DNA of 64,000 bases. Origin: Hathewaya histolytica. GTDB taxonomy: Bacteria > Bacillota > Clostridia > Clostridiales > Clostridiaceae. Of the stretch, positions 52,216 through 61,494 are shown one piece after another. Position numbers and translations under genes: made by a program. How positions within the stretch are numbered: position 1 is the stretch's first letter; every line of letters begins with the position of its first letter. Location of the stretch: the NCBI RefSeq assembly GCF_901482605.1, contig NZ_LR590481.1, positions 1,674,001-1,738,000 of the forward strand, written 5' to 3'. The notes beneath the pieces were generated by a model. That model worked only from the letters and a program-made list of their open reading frames with translations. It did no database searches and had not been told where the DNA came from.

Positions 52216-53208
52216 TTACTTAATAAATTCCTTTAACCAGTTCTTTGTATCTTCGTCTGTAAATGCAGAATCCACACTATCTAAATAAATCTTTTTATAA
52301 TCTTCCTTTGTTATTCCAATTTTCTCAAATAACACTTCACATTCATTTGTCATATCGGTATTTGATACAGTTCTGTTATCTGTATTAACACTCACCTTAA
52401 TTCCTGCTTTATAAAAATCATAAAATGGATGTTCCTCATAAGATTCAACTGCCTTAGTTTGAATATTACTTGTTGGACACATTTCTAGAAGTATATTTCT
52501 ATCCTTTACAAGTTTATATGCCTCTTTACAATTTTTTATATATACACCATGACCTATTCTCTCAGCTCCTAAAACTTCTATTGCATCTAAAACATTTTCC
52601 CCTATGCCAGTCTCCCCTGCATGAATTGTCACCCTATAACCATATTCCCTAGCTAAACCTATAGCATTTTTAAATTCATGAGCAAATCCTTTTATTTCTG
52701 AGGCACAAAGGTCTATACCCACAACGCCCTTATTTAAAAATCTCTTACCGCCTTCAACAACTTCAAAAGCTTTATCCTCATTTGCTATTCTCATACAACC
52801 TAATATTATATTTCCTTTTATATCATATTCTTTTTCTGCATCTTTAAGTCCCTGTATTACACTTTCGATGACTTCATCTACAGTCAATCCCTTTAAAGTA
52901 TGAAGTAATGGAGCGAACCTCACTTCCATATATTTAACATTTTCTTTTGCCGCGTCTTCAAAAAGTTCAAAGGTAATTCTTCTTAAACTTTCTTTAGATT
53001 GCATTACCTTATTAGGAATTGCAAATCTTTCTAAGTACTCATCTAATGACTCACAATCTAAAGGTGCTACAACTGATTCCATCACCTTTTCAATGTCAAA
53101 AGAAAATAAATTTATACCCTCTTTTTTCGCTATGTCAATTATGGTCTCTGGTCTAAGACTCCCATCTAAGTGACAATGTAATTCAATTTTAGGTAACTTT
53201 ATTAACAT
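52216..53208 (-). CDS. add: Adenosine deaminase
   Basis: 330-residue zinc hydrolase converting adenosine to inosine. Motifs: KIELHCHLDGSLRPETI (zinc His12 and His14), TIHAGETG, ERIGHGVY (zinc His and catalytic His region), and VSVNTDNRTVSN (catalytic/zinc Asp). It feeds purine salvage, in line with the purine permease at 24 kb. ATG follows GGGGATGAG. It is preceded by an adenine riboswitch with a terminator platform, the same pairing as in Vibrio vulnificus add. Confidence 0.96.
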   Translation of the reverse strand: MLIKLPKIELHCHLDGSLRPETIIDIAKKEGINLFSFDIEKVMESVVAPLDCESLDEYLERFAIPNKVMQSKESLRRITFELFEDAAKENVKYMEVRFAPLLHTLKGLTVDEVIESVIQGLKDAEKEYDIKGNIILGCMRIANEDKAFEVVEGGKRFLNKGVVGIDLCASEIKGFAHEFKNAIGLAREYGYRVTIHAGETGIGENVLDAIEVLGAERIGHGVYIKNCKEAYKLVKDRNILLEMCPTSNIQTKAVESYEEHPFYDFYKAGIKVSVNTDNRTVSNTDMTNECEVLFEKIGITKEDYKKIYLDSVDSAFTDEDTKNWLKEFIK

Positions 53209-53263
53209 TTCCTCATCCCCTTTAATTTTGTATTATTTTCATATTTTAAACCTTATTTATAAT

Positions 53264-53380
53264 AAAAAATCCCACCTACAAAGAAGATACATTAAAGATT
53301 GTATCTTCTTCGTAAGCAGGAATTATTGGTTCCTGGTAGAGACCCCCAAACCATATTATTGGGGTTATACGAAATAATTA
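53264..53380 (-). promoter_or_regulatory. Adenine riboswitch with terminator platform
   Basis: Purine aptamer on the minus strand (about 53308-53378): P1 TTCGTA/TACGAA, the core TATAACCCCAATAATATGGTTTGGGGGTCTCTACC split over 53330-53372, and P3 CCAGGAA/TTCCTG. The specificity position equivalent to C74/U74 is U (53315), which indicates adenine. A long terminator stem (53264-53322, ending in TTTTTT) uses bases from the 3' part of P3 and P1, so ligand binding should block termination: an ON switch like pbuE. Confidence 0.93.
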
Positions 53381-53437
53381 TTGTCTGTTATTATAACTAT
53401 TTTTGTTTTAAGTGTCAAGAATACCCTATATTATATT

Positions 53438-54364
53438 TTATACTGTTTCTTCAAATATTTTTAATAAGCGTAAATAGTGATTTGCTTCACGTAGGGTATG
53501 ATCACCTAGTAATGGTATTATTATAGACCTAATTTGACAATTTATTAATCCTTCTGTAGCTTGTGTTTTAAATTGTCTTATTTCCCTAGTTGCATCTAAG
53601 CTCTCTTCTGTAACTTCTGAAATTGGAATTGTCATATCAAGGGCTTCTTTCGCCTCTTCTGTAAGCTCATCAAATTCATTTCCAAAATTATTTGCTATAT
53701 TTATAAGATCCTCTTCAGTAGGATCAAGAAGTCCACGGATGAATTTTGAGTGTTCTGCCATAATTCTATTCCAGAAAACTTCCTGCTCAGCTGCTTCCCT
53801 TTCTAAATTAACTTTTTCATTATTTTGTAGCTTTTGAATCATGCTACGATATAACTTCGCTTCCCTTAATATATGATCTATAAGAAGAGGATAGTTAGCT
53901 GTAAATACCCTACAAGATAAAACATCTGATAATAATTTAGTTTTAAAGTCTATTAAGCCACTAACTAACTTAATAGCCCTCTCATTAACTCTACATACTC
54001 TTTCTTCAAGTTTACAATCACATATATTTGAACTACTACCTACTAACTTTTCTTCTGCCCTAGTTAGTCCAATAGGAATATCTACACCCGTAAGACATGC
54101 TGATACCTTTTCAGCTTTTGCAGTAAAAGGTGTTACTATTTCGCAAGATCTTAATACATTTTTACTCACAACACCATTAGACAAATCTACAACATCTGCT
54201 AAAAGTCTATCAAAATCCATTCTAAACTCATCTGCTTCTCGTCTAAGTCTTGAATCTTTTTGCATAAATCCTATTTGCAAAAAAAATGAGTGTTCTTTCA
54301 TAATTCTTGCAAAAAAAAGATGTAACTCTAAAGACTGTCTTATAAATTCAGTACCTGATAACAT
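53438..54364 (-). CDS. DUF2935 protein
   Basis: 308-residue helical cytoplasmic protein. Two related halves are evident: EFIRQSLELHLFFARIMKEHSFFLQIGF (N-terminal) and AEQEVFWNRIMAEHSKFIRGLLDP (about residue 185-208), each with HS-type and Glu residues of a possible ferritin-like/hemerythrin-like helical bundle, and DHILREAKLYRSMIQ / DHTLREANHYLRLLK repeats. DUF2935 is common in clostridia; function unknown, but the conserved His/Glu residues suggest a metal site. ATG at 54364 follows AGGAGGT. Single gene. Confidence 0.85.
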   Translation of the reverse strand: MLSGTEFIRQSLELHLFFARIMKEHSFFLQIGFMQKDSRLRREADEFRMDFDRLLADVVDLSNGVVSKNVLRSCEIVTPFTAKAEKVSACLTGVDIPIGLTRAEEKLVGSSSNICDCKLEERVCRVNERAIKLVSGLIDFKTKLLSDVLSCRVFTANYPLLIDHILREAKLYRSMIQKLQNNEKVNLEREAAEQEVFWNRIMAEHSKFIRGLLDPTEEDLINIANNFGNEFDELTEEAKEALDMTIPISEVTEESLDATREIRQFKTQATEGLINCQIRSIIIPLLGDHTLREANHYLRLLKIFEETV

Positions 54365-54593
54365 ATTTAGACCTCCTAATATAATAATTACTCACTAATA
54401 CCATTATATTAGGCATATACATATAAAGTTACAGCTTTCTTCCTTGAATATTTTGTGCAAAAGTTAAAAAATTCGTTTTTATTACAAATTATTAATATAT
54501 TGTCTTTTTATATCTATCTATGTAAAAACTTTTAATACTATTTCATTTCATAATTATTATGTGAAATTATTAAAAATACTTAAAATCTAAACT

Positions 54594-54640
54594 GAACAGC
54601 CCCTTGGTGAGTAGGAAAGGAGCTGCTCAAGCTCTATATG
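54594..54640 (-). terminator. Terminator after the WG-repeat gene
   Basis: Arms AGCAGCTCCTT / AAGGGGCTGTT on the minus strand, with a weak T-rich tail. Confidence 0.55.
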
Positions 54641-54653
54641 TTTCCTTAAAATA

Positions 54654-56384
54654 TTAATTAAAAGCTCTCCAGAAATCACCTAATTTATTTATTATAGTAG
54701 TTATATCCCTATAAGGTATCCTAAAAGTAGGAAAACCTGCAGCATAAGGAGCAATTTCGTAAGGATAAAAATAAATATATAATATATTTTCGGATACATA
54801 AAAAGATTGATTTTCTTTTATACCCTTATAAGTATCTGGAAATACATACTCATATTCTGGATCATTTTTTATTATTTCTCCTATTATATCACTTAAAACT
54901 TTTACATAATTACTATCTTTTTTAAATAAATCTTTTAATTCATAAAATTGTCCCGTAACTAAATCTATATTAGTATATATCTTACTTGGCATACCATGTG
55001 CTGCTCCAAATGTATAATTATAACCATTAAGCTCTAATATTAATAATTTTTTCTTAAAAAATTCTATTTTAAAATTCCCTAAATAGCTATATTCTAGTTG
55101 AATATTTTCTTTTACTGGTTTTACCTGTGATAGAATCTTAAGCTGATTATTAACCTTATTTTCTAAATTACTATCCTGCATACCACGAACCTCTGGATAA
55201 TATACTAGATAATCTTTATTAGGCTTATATTTCTTTTCTATAACTCTATACTGATTATCTAAAGGTATAATTGAATTTTGGCTCCATACTAAATTTCCTT
55301 GTTTATCAAAATAAGAAATTTTATAATCCACATAAGACTTTATCAATTTATTCTCTATAGTTAAAAATCCGCTTCCCTCTACTACAGGTAGATTTTTGAC
55401 CATATTTCCCTTTTTATCAATAAAAAATGTATTTATATAGTCATAAACAGATGCAATTCCACTTTTATAATTTGAAACTCCATAGTAAATATAATTAGTA
55501 AGAATGTTGCCATTTATATCTGAAATAGCATATTTGGAACCTATAAAAGGTAAATTTTGATCTATAGCTATTCCAAGTGCTACTCTATTTTCCCCTAATA
55601 AAATTATATCATTATATTGTGGACTTATTGTATAATTACCACTTCTATCTATAAGGCCATATCTATTACTAATTCCTTCTGAAACATTCACTATGGCTCT
55701 TCCTTCACTAAAATTTTGAGCATAAGTAAATCGTGGACTTATAATAACATTTCCTTTTGTATCTATAAATCCATATTTTCCTCCCGGCTTTTCATTAAAT
55801 AATAAAAGCCCTTCACTTAAATTACCTACAAATTCATATCCATATTTGTTTAATATATTTCCATTAATATCTATTAGTGCATATTGAGCAATTCCAATCT
55901 TAACTATTGCTTTTTTTTCATTAAAATCATTTACATACTCATACTTGGCAGGAATAACCTCTTTACCATCCCTATCTAGATATCCATAAATATATTTATC
56001 ATTAGAAGTTACCACACTATACTGAGCTCTTTCATCCTTAAAGTTCCCTATATAATTATAAGCTTTACTAGTTAATTCCTTTCCCTTTTCATTAATTATC
56101 TTAAAACCCTCATCATCAATAACTATAGCTCTACCTTCTGAAAATTCACTTATAGAATTATATTTAGGCTTCACTATATAGTTTCCTCCACTATCTATAA
56201 TCCCATAGTAATTGCCTATTTGCACAATAGCAAGTGCATTGTCTTGGAAATCTAAGGCTAATTCATAAAAAGGCTTAATTATAAATTTCCCTCGTTTGTC
56301 TATATATCCCCATTTAACACCACCTACAGTATTTAAAGGCGCTGGATATAAGTTTATGTTCTTATATTTTAATAAGTCTCTCAT
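54654..56384 (-). CDS. WG-repeat protein with C-terminal DUF3298 domain
   Basis: 576 residues. The first about 370 residues contain some nine to ten WG-type beta repeats of the form YGxIDxxGNxIIxPxYxxxxxFxEGxAxV (for example YGIIDSGGNYIVKPKYNSISEFSEGRAIV and YGFIDTKGNVIISPRFTYAQNFSEGRAIV). The C-terminal 190 residues (ENIQLEYSYLGNFKIEF, HGMPSKIYTNIDLVTGQFYELKDLF, FPTFRIPYRDI) match the DUF3298/RsiV-like fold, which in RsiV binds lysozyme. No signal peptide is visible, which is odd for an RsiV-like domain. Function unknown; may bind sugar or protein ligands. ATG at 56384. Confidence 0.8.
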   Translation of the reverse strand: MRDLLKYKNINLYPAPLNTVGGVKWGYIDKRGKFIIKPFYELALDFQDNALAIVQIGNYYGIIDSGGNYIVKPKYNSISEFSEGRAIVIDDEGFKIINEKGKELTSKAYNYIGNFKDERAQYSVVTSNDKYIYGYLDRDGKEVIPAKYEYVNDFNEKKAIVKIGIAQYALIDINGNILNKYGYEFVGNLSEGLLLFNEKPGGKYGFIDTKGNVIISPRFTYAQNFSEGRAIVNVSEGISNRYGLIDRSGNYTISPQYNDIILLGENRVALGIAIDQNLPFIGSKYAISDINGNILTNYIYYGVSNYKSGIASVYDYINTFFIDKKGNMVKNLPVVEGSGFLTIENKLIKSYVDYKISYFDKQGNLVWSQNSIIPLDNQYRVIEKKYKPNKDYLVYYPEVRGMQDSNLENKVNNQLKILSQVKPVKENIQLEYSYLGNFKIEFFKKKLLILELNGYNYTFGAAHGMPSKIYTNIDLVTGQFYELKDLFKKDSNYVKVLSDIIGEIIKNDPEYEYVFPDTYKGIKENQSFYVSENILYIYFYPYEIAPYAAGFPTFRIPYRDITTIINKLGDFWRAFN

Positions 56385-56390
56385 AAAAAA

Positions 56391-56447
56391 TAATACACCT
56401 TTCCTATATCACTTTTAAAAGCATTATATGAAAGGCGTATACTATGA
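56391..56447 (-). terminator. Terminator after the ABC-2 exporter operon
   Basis: Arms ATACGCCTTTCATATA / TATAGGAAAGGTGTAT followed by TATTTTTT on the minus strand. Confidence 0.8.
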
Positions 56448-56468
56448 GTTACTAGAGAAACCTTATAT

Positions 56469-57572
56469 TTAATTATTATTTCTTAATTTCATTACTGAAA
56501 ATATTAGTAGTATTATTGATAGAATAGCTAACAATAATATATTAGTTGTTACATGTGATAAACTTTCTCCATATAAAACCTCTGTGCTAGCTACATTAAT
56601 CCATGTAGTAGGTATAAATTCTGATAACTTTTTTAAGAAACTAGGCATAATATCTCTAGGCCAGAAACATCCTCCAAGCATAGCAAAAGGTATGTTAATA
56701 AGCGAACTTATAGCTCCAGACTGTCTTAAATCATTAGAGTTAGTAGCTATAAATAATCCTAAAGAAACAGTAAATACTGCAAATATTATAAATAGTATTA
56801 ATACCTCAATAGGTCTATCACCTAAATTAAATTTAAACATATATTTCATGAATAAAAAGAATAATATAACTTGCACTACAGACACAGTTAAAAAACTTAG
56901 AAGATTTTCTATAATATATCTCCCTCTACTCAAAGGAGTAGTAAAATATCTTGTAAATAGATTTTTCTCCTTATCCTTTATAAGCATATTAGTTGTAGAT
57001 GTAGTTAAAAATAACATATTCATAACTATAAACCCAAGAGCTGCTGCAGTCTTTGACTTATTTTCCTCTCCCTTATCTACACTTTCGTATTGAACTTTAT
57101 GACTTCCCTCTTCATAATATTTAATTCCTTTATAAAAAGTTTCTTCATCGCCATTAGATTGAGAAGCTATTTTTTTTACATTATCTAAATATCCATCTAA
57201 AGAAAGCTTTATGGACATAGCTGCGTTTCCTTCTTTTACTTCGTAACTCTTTAAAGCTACATCTTCACCTTTTATTATCTTTTCTGCAAAATCTTTTGGT
57301 ATTACTATAGCATAGTCTATTTTATTATCTACTAAGTTCTTTTGTATATTTTCCTCTTTATCTAAAAGAACTGTCCCCTTGGATTTTACATTATCTATAA
57401 GTTTATGTGAAAACTCTGTATTATCATTATCGACTATATTAACCTTTAAAGGTTCTGTTTCATTAGACCCTGAAAAGGCAATAAGCATAAATATAATAGG
57501 TAAAATTACTATAAATAATATATTTATTTTATTTCTAAACAATCTTTTTAAATTCGTTAAATAAACAGTCAT
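56469..57572 (-). CDS. ABC-2 type exporter permease 2
   Basis: 367-residue permease: TM1 about residues 14-32, a large extracytoplasmic domain (about 35-170; EPLKVNIVDNDNTEFSHKLIDNVKSKG), then five membrane segments, with FTRYFTTPLSRGRYIIENLLSFLTV before TM3 as in ABC-2 proteins. Second of two homologous permeases that likely form a heterodimer with the ATPase encoded first in the operon. Its start codon is contiguous with the stop of permease 1. Resembles LnrLMN-like antibiotic exporters in layout; substrate unknown. Confidence 0.85.
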   Translation of the reverse strand: MTVYLTNLKRLFRNKINILFIVILPIIFMLIAFSGSNETEPLKVNIVDNDNTEFSHKLIDNVKSKGTVLLDKEENIQKNLVDNKIDYAIVIPKDFAEKIIKGEDVALKSYEVKEGNAAMSIKLSLDGYLDNVKKIASQSNGDEETFYKGIKYYEEGSHKVQYESVDKGEENKSKTAAALGFIVMNMLFLTTSTTNMLIKDKEKNLFTRYFTTPLSRGRYIIENLLSFLTVSVVQVILFFLFMKYMFKFNLGDRPIEVLILFIIFAVFTVSLGLFIATNSNDLRQSGAISSLINIPFAMLGGCFWPRDIMPSFLKKLSEFIPTTWINVASTEVLYGESLSHVTTNILLLAILSIILLIFSVMKLRNNN

Positions 57573-58699
57573 TAAACTATGTCCCTCCTTCCAGCAATCT
57601 TAGCCCCTATAAATAGTATGAAAGTCAAAATCCAAATTCCTAAAATATTTAATAATATTTCTTTAGAACCTCCTCCATAAATGCTTTTAAATATAGCATC
57701 TTGGGCTAAATAATTTGGTGTCATATGTGATAATTTACCAAGGATTCCTTGACCAAAGTCTATTTTAACAAAACCACCACCTAGAAAAGTAAATATAGGA
57801 ACTAGGATGTTTAAAAATGCTAATCCGTACAATCCTTTTTTAGTTACCATACATGCAAATATTCCTAGCATAGTGGACATAATGGCTAAAGATAATGTTG
57901 TTATAAGTATAACAAGCAAGCTATTACCAAAGTTAACATTGAATACAAATCTAGCAAATAGTAAAAGGATTATAATTTGCCATAAAAGAGTAAATACAAC
58001 TCCAATTCCTTCTCCTAAGAATACCTCCCAAAGTCTCACTGGTGCTGATTTAATTCTTCCACCTACAACACTATAATAATCCTTATCTATAGCAAAGTTA
58101 GCATAAATTGCTCCAAACATTATAATCATAATAAGCATTGTTATTGAATAATAATCTGTTGCTGTAGGCTTCTTTCCTGAAATAGTTACTACTTCTGAAT
58201 CCACATTATTATATTTTTTTATTGAAAAATCCCTAGCTTTTAATTTAGATAATGCCTCAAAATTATTTGCCTTATCTGAATAGGAATCGATTATATTCTT
58301 AACTATTGATACCTTTAAGCTATTATAATCGCTACCAACCACCTTGAACTTACCATTTATACTCTCATCATATATAACCAAAGCCTCATATTCCTTCTTT
58401 TCTATAAGTCTCTTTCCTTCATCTATCTTCTTTATTTTAGTAGGCCTTATAATATCAGAGAATTCTTTTAAGTTTATAAACTTCTCAAAGTTATCTCCAC
58501 TATTTCCACTAAGATTATTAATGTATAATACATTTATTTTCCCTATATTCTTAGCAGCAAAATCCTCACTATTTCCTAGAGCATTACCTAGTATTGCTAT
58601 TAAAAGTATAGGTATCACAAGCATAGATATTAAGGATTTTCTATCTCGAATATACTGTATTATCCTATATCTAGCTATGGTAAGAAAATTCATAGTCAT
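57572..58699 (-). CDS. ABC-2 type exporter permease 1
   Basis: 375-residue permease with TM1 about residues 20-40, extracytoplasmic domain to about 185, then five to six membrane segments; PVRLWEVFLGEGIGVVFTLLWQIIILLLFARF and FLGGGFVKIDFGQGILGKLSHMTPNYLAQDAIF are typical of ABC-2 permeases. It begins about 10 bp after the ATPase stop and abuts permease 2, so the three genes form one unit. The two permeases are homologous to each other. Confidence 0.85.
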   Translation of the reverse strand: MTMNFLTIARYRIIQYIRDRKSLISMLVIPILLIAILGNALGNSEDFAAKNIGKINVLYINNLSGNSGDNFEKFINLKEFSDIIRPTKIKKIDEGKRLIEKKEYEALVIYDESINGKFKVVGSDYNSLKVSIVKNIIDSYSDKANNFEALSKLKARDFSIKKYNNVDSEVVTISGKKPTATDYYSITMLIMIIMFGAIYANFAIDKDYYSVVGGRIKSAPVRLWEVFLGEGIGVVFTLLWQIIILLLFARFVFNVNFGNSLLVILITTLSLAIMSTMLGIFACMVTKKGLYGLAFLNILVPIFTFLGGGFVKIDFGQGILGKLSHMTPNYLAQDAIFKSIYGGGSKEILLNILGIWILTFILFIGAKIAGRRDIV

Positions 58700-58708
58700 T
58701 CACCTCCT

Positions 58709-59455
58709 CTAGTCTCTTAACTTTCTTCCAGTTAAGTTTAAGAATACCTCTTCTAAGGTAACTTTCTCTCCATTTTCTTTATTAATAAGACTCTTTAATT
58801 CTTCTTTATTTCCTCTTGCTATAATCTTTCCATGGTCCATTATACAAATATCTGTGCAAACTGCTTCAATTTCCTCCATGTAATGAGAAGTATATATTAT
58901 AGTTGAACCTTGCTCATTTAATTTTTTTACAGTTTCTAATATATTATTTCTTGATTGTGGATCAATACCTACTGTAGGCTCATCCATTATTATAAGTCTT
59001 GGTTTATGAACAATTGCACAGGCTATGTTTAACCTTCTCTTCATACCACCAGAAAACTTTGTTGGAAAATCTCCTTTTCTATCCCATAAACCAACAAACT
59101 CTAAAGTCTCTTTTACTGCATCCTTTAATTTTTGCCCCCTAAGTCCATATAATCTTGCAAAGAAAGTTACATTCTCATAAGCTGTTAAATCATCTACCAA
59201 AGCTAAATCCTGTGGCACTACTCCCATATGCTTTTTTATTTCGAAAGAATCTTTCCTAATATCCTTATCAAAAATCTTTACATCACCATTAAACTTAGTA
59301 TATAGTCCACTTAAAATACTTATAGTAGTAGTTTTGCCGGCACCATTAGGACCTAGAAAACCAAAAACTTCTCCTTCTTTTATATTTAACTCAGTAATGT
59401 CTACTGCTTTAAAATCCTTATAACTTTTTTCTAAATTATTTATATTTACTATCAT
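58709..59455 (-). CDS. ABC-2 type exporter ATP-binding protein
   Basis: About 248 residues. Walker A GPNGAGKTTT (about residues 38-47), signature FSGGMKRRLNIACA, Walker B LIIMDEPTVGIDPQSR, and switch His in YTSHYMEEIEAVC. This is the DrrA/CcmA-like group that powers ABC-2 permeases. Start at 59455 is chosen (MIVNINNLEKSYKDF) since GGGAGG precedes it at 11 bases and the family normally starts there; the frame extends to 59491 without ribosome site. A TipA-type MerR gene lies upstream on the same strand across the IS element. Confidence 0.9.
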   Translation of the reverse strand: MIVNINNLEKSYKDFKAVDITELNIKEGEVFGFLGPNGAGKTTTISILSGLYTKFNGDVKIFDKDIRKDSFEIKKHMGVVPQDLALVDDLTAYENVTFFARLYGLRGQKLKDAVKETLEFVGLWDRKGDFPTKFSGGMKRRLNIACAIVHKPRLIIMDEPTVGIDPQSRNNILETVKKLNEQGSTIIYTSHYMEEIEAVCTDICIMDHGKIIARGNKEELKSLINKENGEKVTLEEVFLNLTGRKLRD

Positions 59456-59830
59456 GTTAGTTAAATCCTCCCATTTATAAACAAAGTTCAATTAAATTCA
59501 TAAAATAAACTTTACATTTTTATTATACTATTTATTAAGCTCCTTTTAATTATAATTATCAAGTAGTATTTACTATTAAATAATACTATTATAATTAATT
59601 TAAATAAATTAAACCACTTTTCTTTTGATTTTTACAGAATTTTATAAAGTGTATTACCTATAATATATTATTATATCCATTTTACTAGTTTATTGTATCT
59701 AAAAATATATGTTAAAAAATCATTGTATATAATTTTTATAAACAAAAAAATAAAGGTAGGAGAGTTTATGATATGATCCCTCTAAAGTAGACACGGTAAA
59801 TAACCAAATCTATTTTGGAGGGATTTTATT

Positions 59831-60517
59831 ATGTCTAGATCACGTTATTCAGCAGAACAAAGAATAATGGCTGTTGAAGATTATTTAAGTGGAAGAAAAA
59901 GTATGCAACAAATATGCTTAGGCCTTGGAATTTCAAGTCGTGAAGCAGTACGACGATGGGTACTTTTATATCAAATTCATGGAGCCACAGCATTTGATAC
60001 AAGCCAAAAGAATAAAAGTTATTCTAAAGAATTTAAAATCAAGATTGTTGAAGAATACATTGCTGGAATCGGGTCAGTCACAGAGCTTGCTGCAAAATAT
60101 AATATTCCAGGAGTTAATACCCTACAACAATGGATTTTGAAGTATAATAGCGATATGGAACTCAAAGATTATGATCCAAAACAGGAGGTCTATATGGCTG
60201 AAGCAAGAAGAAAAACAACATTTAATGAGCGTAAAGATATCGTCAAATATTGTATTGAACACAAAAGAGATTATAAAGCTACTGCTGAAAAGTATGATGT
60301 TTCCTATAGTCAAGTTTATAATTGGGTACATAAATATGATGCAGTCGGAGAAGAAGGATTAACAGACAATCGTGGACGTCATAAATCAGATGAAGAAGTA
60401 GATGAACTTGAAAAACTTCGTCGTGAAAACAAACGTTTAAAGCGACAGCTTGAGGAAAGGGATATGACGGTAGAGTTGTTAAAAAAAGTGAAGGAATTCG
60501 AAAGGAGGCGATTCTAG
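59831..60517 (+). CDS. IS3-family OrfA (helix-turn-helix protein)
   Basis: 228 residues with tandem helix-turn-helix units: SAEQRIMAVEDYLSGRKSMQQICLGLGIS, SKEFKIKIVEEYIAGIGSVTELAAKYNIPG and NERKDIVKYCIEHKRDYKATAEKYDVSYSQVYNWVHKYD, then a leucine-zipper-like C-terminus (ELEKLRRENKRLKRQLEERDMTVELLKKV). It recognises the terminal repeats. Near its end TTA AAA AAA GTG contains seven As (60481-60487), a -1 frameshift signal that leads into orfB. ATG follows GGAGGG. Confidence 0.92.
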   Translation: MSRSRYSAEQRIMAVEDYLSGRKSMQQICLGLGISSREAVRRWVLLYQIHGATAFDTSQKNKSYSKEFKIKIVEEYIAGIGSVTELAAKYNIPGVNTLQQWILKYNSDMELKDYDPKQEVYMAEARRKTTFNERKDIVKYCIEHKRDYKATAEKYDVSYSQVYNWVHKYDAVGEEGLTDNRGRHKSDEEVDELEKLRRENKRLKRQLEERDMTVELLKKVKEFERRRF

Positions 60518-61494
60518 CCAAGGGAAAATTGGAGCCTAAATATCTTACTATCCAGTATTTCAATCAAGAAAAGAACTGGGATGTAAGTTGTATGTGTCAG
60601 CAATTAAACGTTTCTCGTGCTGGTTACTATAAGTGGCTTCATCGTGAAAAGACTGCAGATGAATTGGAAAATGAACAAATAGCTTTATGGATTAAGGAAT
60701 ACGATGAAAAATTCAAACATACCTTGGGATACCGCCGAATGCGTAACTATATCAATCGTGATAAAGACAAGCATTATAGTAGACGAAGAATTCAACGAAT
60801 CATGCATGTATTAGGCGTTAAATCAGTAATTCGTAATCATAAAAAACCTTATCGTCATTCTACTCCAGAAACAACGGCAGGGAATGTTTTACATAGAGAA
60901 TTTGAGGCTGCAAAGCCTAATGAAAAATGGGCAACTGATGTAACAGAATTCAAAGTACCAACGAGCAATAAAAAAGTGTATTTGAGTGCTATCTTAGATT
61001 TTTATGATAGATCTGTGGTGTCTTATGTATTAAGTAATCGAAATGACAATAAGCTTGTATTTGATACTTATGATTTAGCTTTGTCAAAGAACCCCGATGC
61101 TATGCCGATGTTTCACAGTGACAGAGGATTTCAATATACAAGCAAAGTATTTCAAAAGAAGCTTCAAGAACAGGGAATGACGCAATCAATGTCACGAGTT
61201 GGGTGTTGTATTGACAATGGACCAACAGAAGGCTTCTGGGGAATCATCAAATCAGAAATGTATTATATATCTAATTTCAGCACGGAAGAAGAACTAAGAC
61301 AGGCAATAGCAGAATATATCGAGTACTATAATTCTGGAAGGTATCAGGAACGTTTTGATAATCTGACACCTATGGAGATTAGAAATGCTGCTTTACAGTC
61401 AAAGCAACCTAAACAATATCCGATTCCAGAGAATAAGCGTATACAAGCTTATAAGTCAGAATTAGAAGCAAAGAAACAGAAACAAATCGCATAA
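60487..61494 (+). CDS. IS3-family OrfB transposase (DDE integrase, made by -1 frameshift)
   Basis: Catalytic half of the transposase. The minus-one frame is open from the A7 run at 60481-60487 and gives about 335 residues; independent initiation at TTG 60529 (321 residues) is possible but has no clear ribosome site. rve domain with the DDE triad: WATDVTEF (first Asp), MFHSDRGFQYTS (second Asp), GPTEGFWGIIKSE (Glu). N-terminal HTH_21 region LNVSRAGYYKWLHRE. Complete and apparently functional. Confidence 0.92.
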   Translation, partial: SEGIRKEAILAKGKLEPKYLTIQYFNQEKNWDVSCMCQQLNVSRAGYYKWLHREKTADELENEQIALWIKEYDEKFKHTLGYRRMRNYINRDKDKHYSRRRIQRIMHVLGVKSVIRNHKKPYRHSTPETTAGNVLHREFEAAKPNEKWATDVTEFKVPTSNKKVYLSAILDFYDRSVVSYVLSNRNDNKLVFDTYDLALSKNPDAMPMFHSDRGFQYTSKVFQKKLQEQGMTQSMSRVGCCIDNGPTEGFWGIIKSEMYYISNFSTEEELRQAIAEYIEYYNSGRYQERFDNLTPMEIRNAALQSKQPKQYPIPENKRIQAYKSELEAKKQKQIA

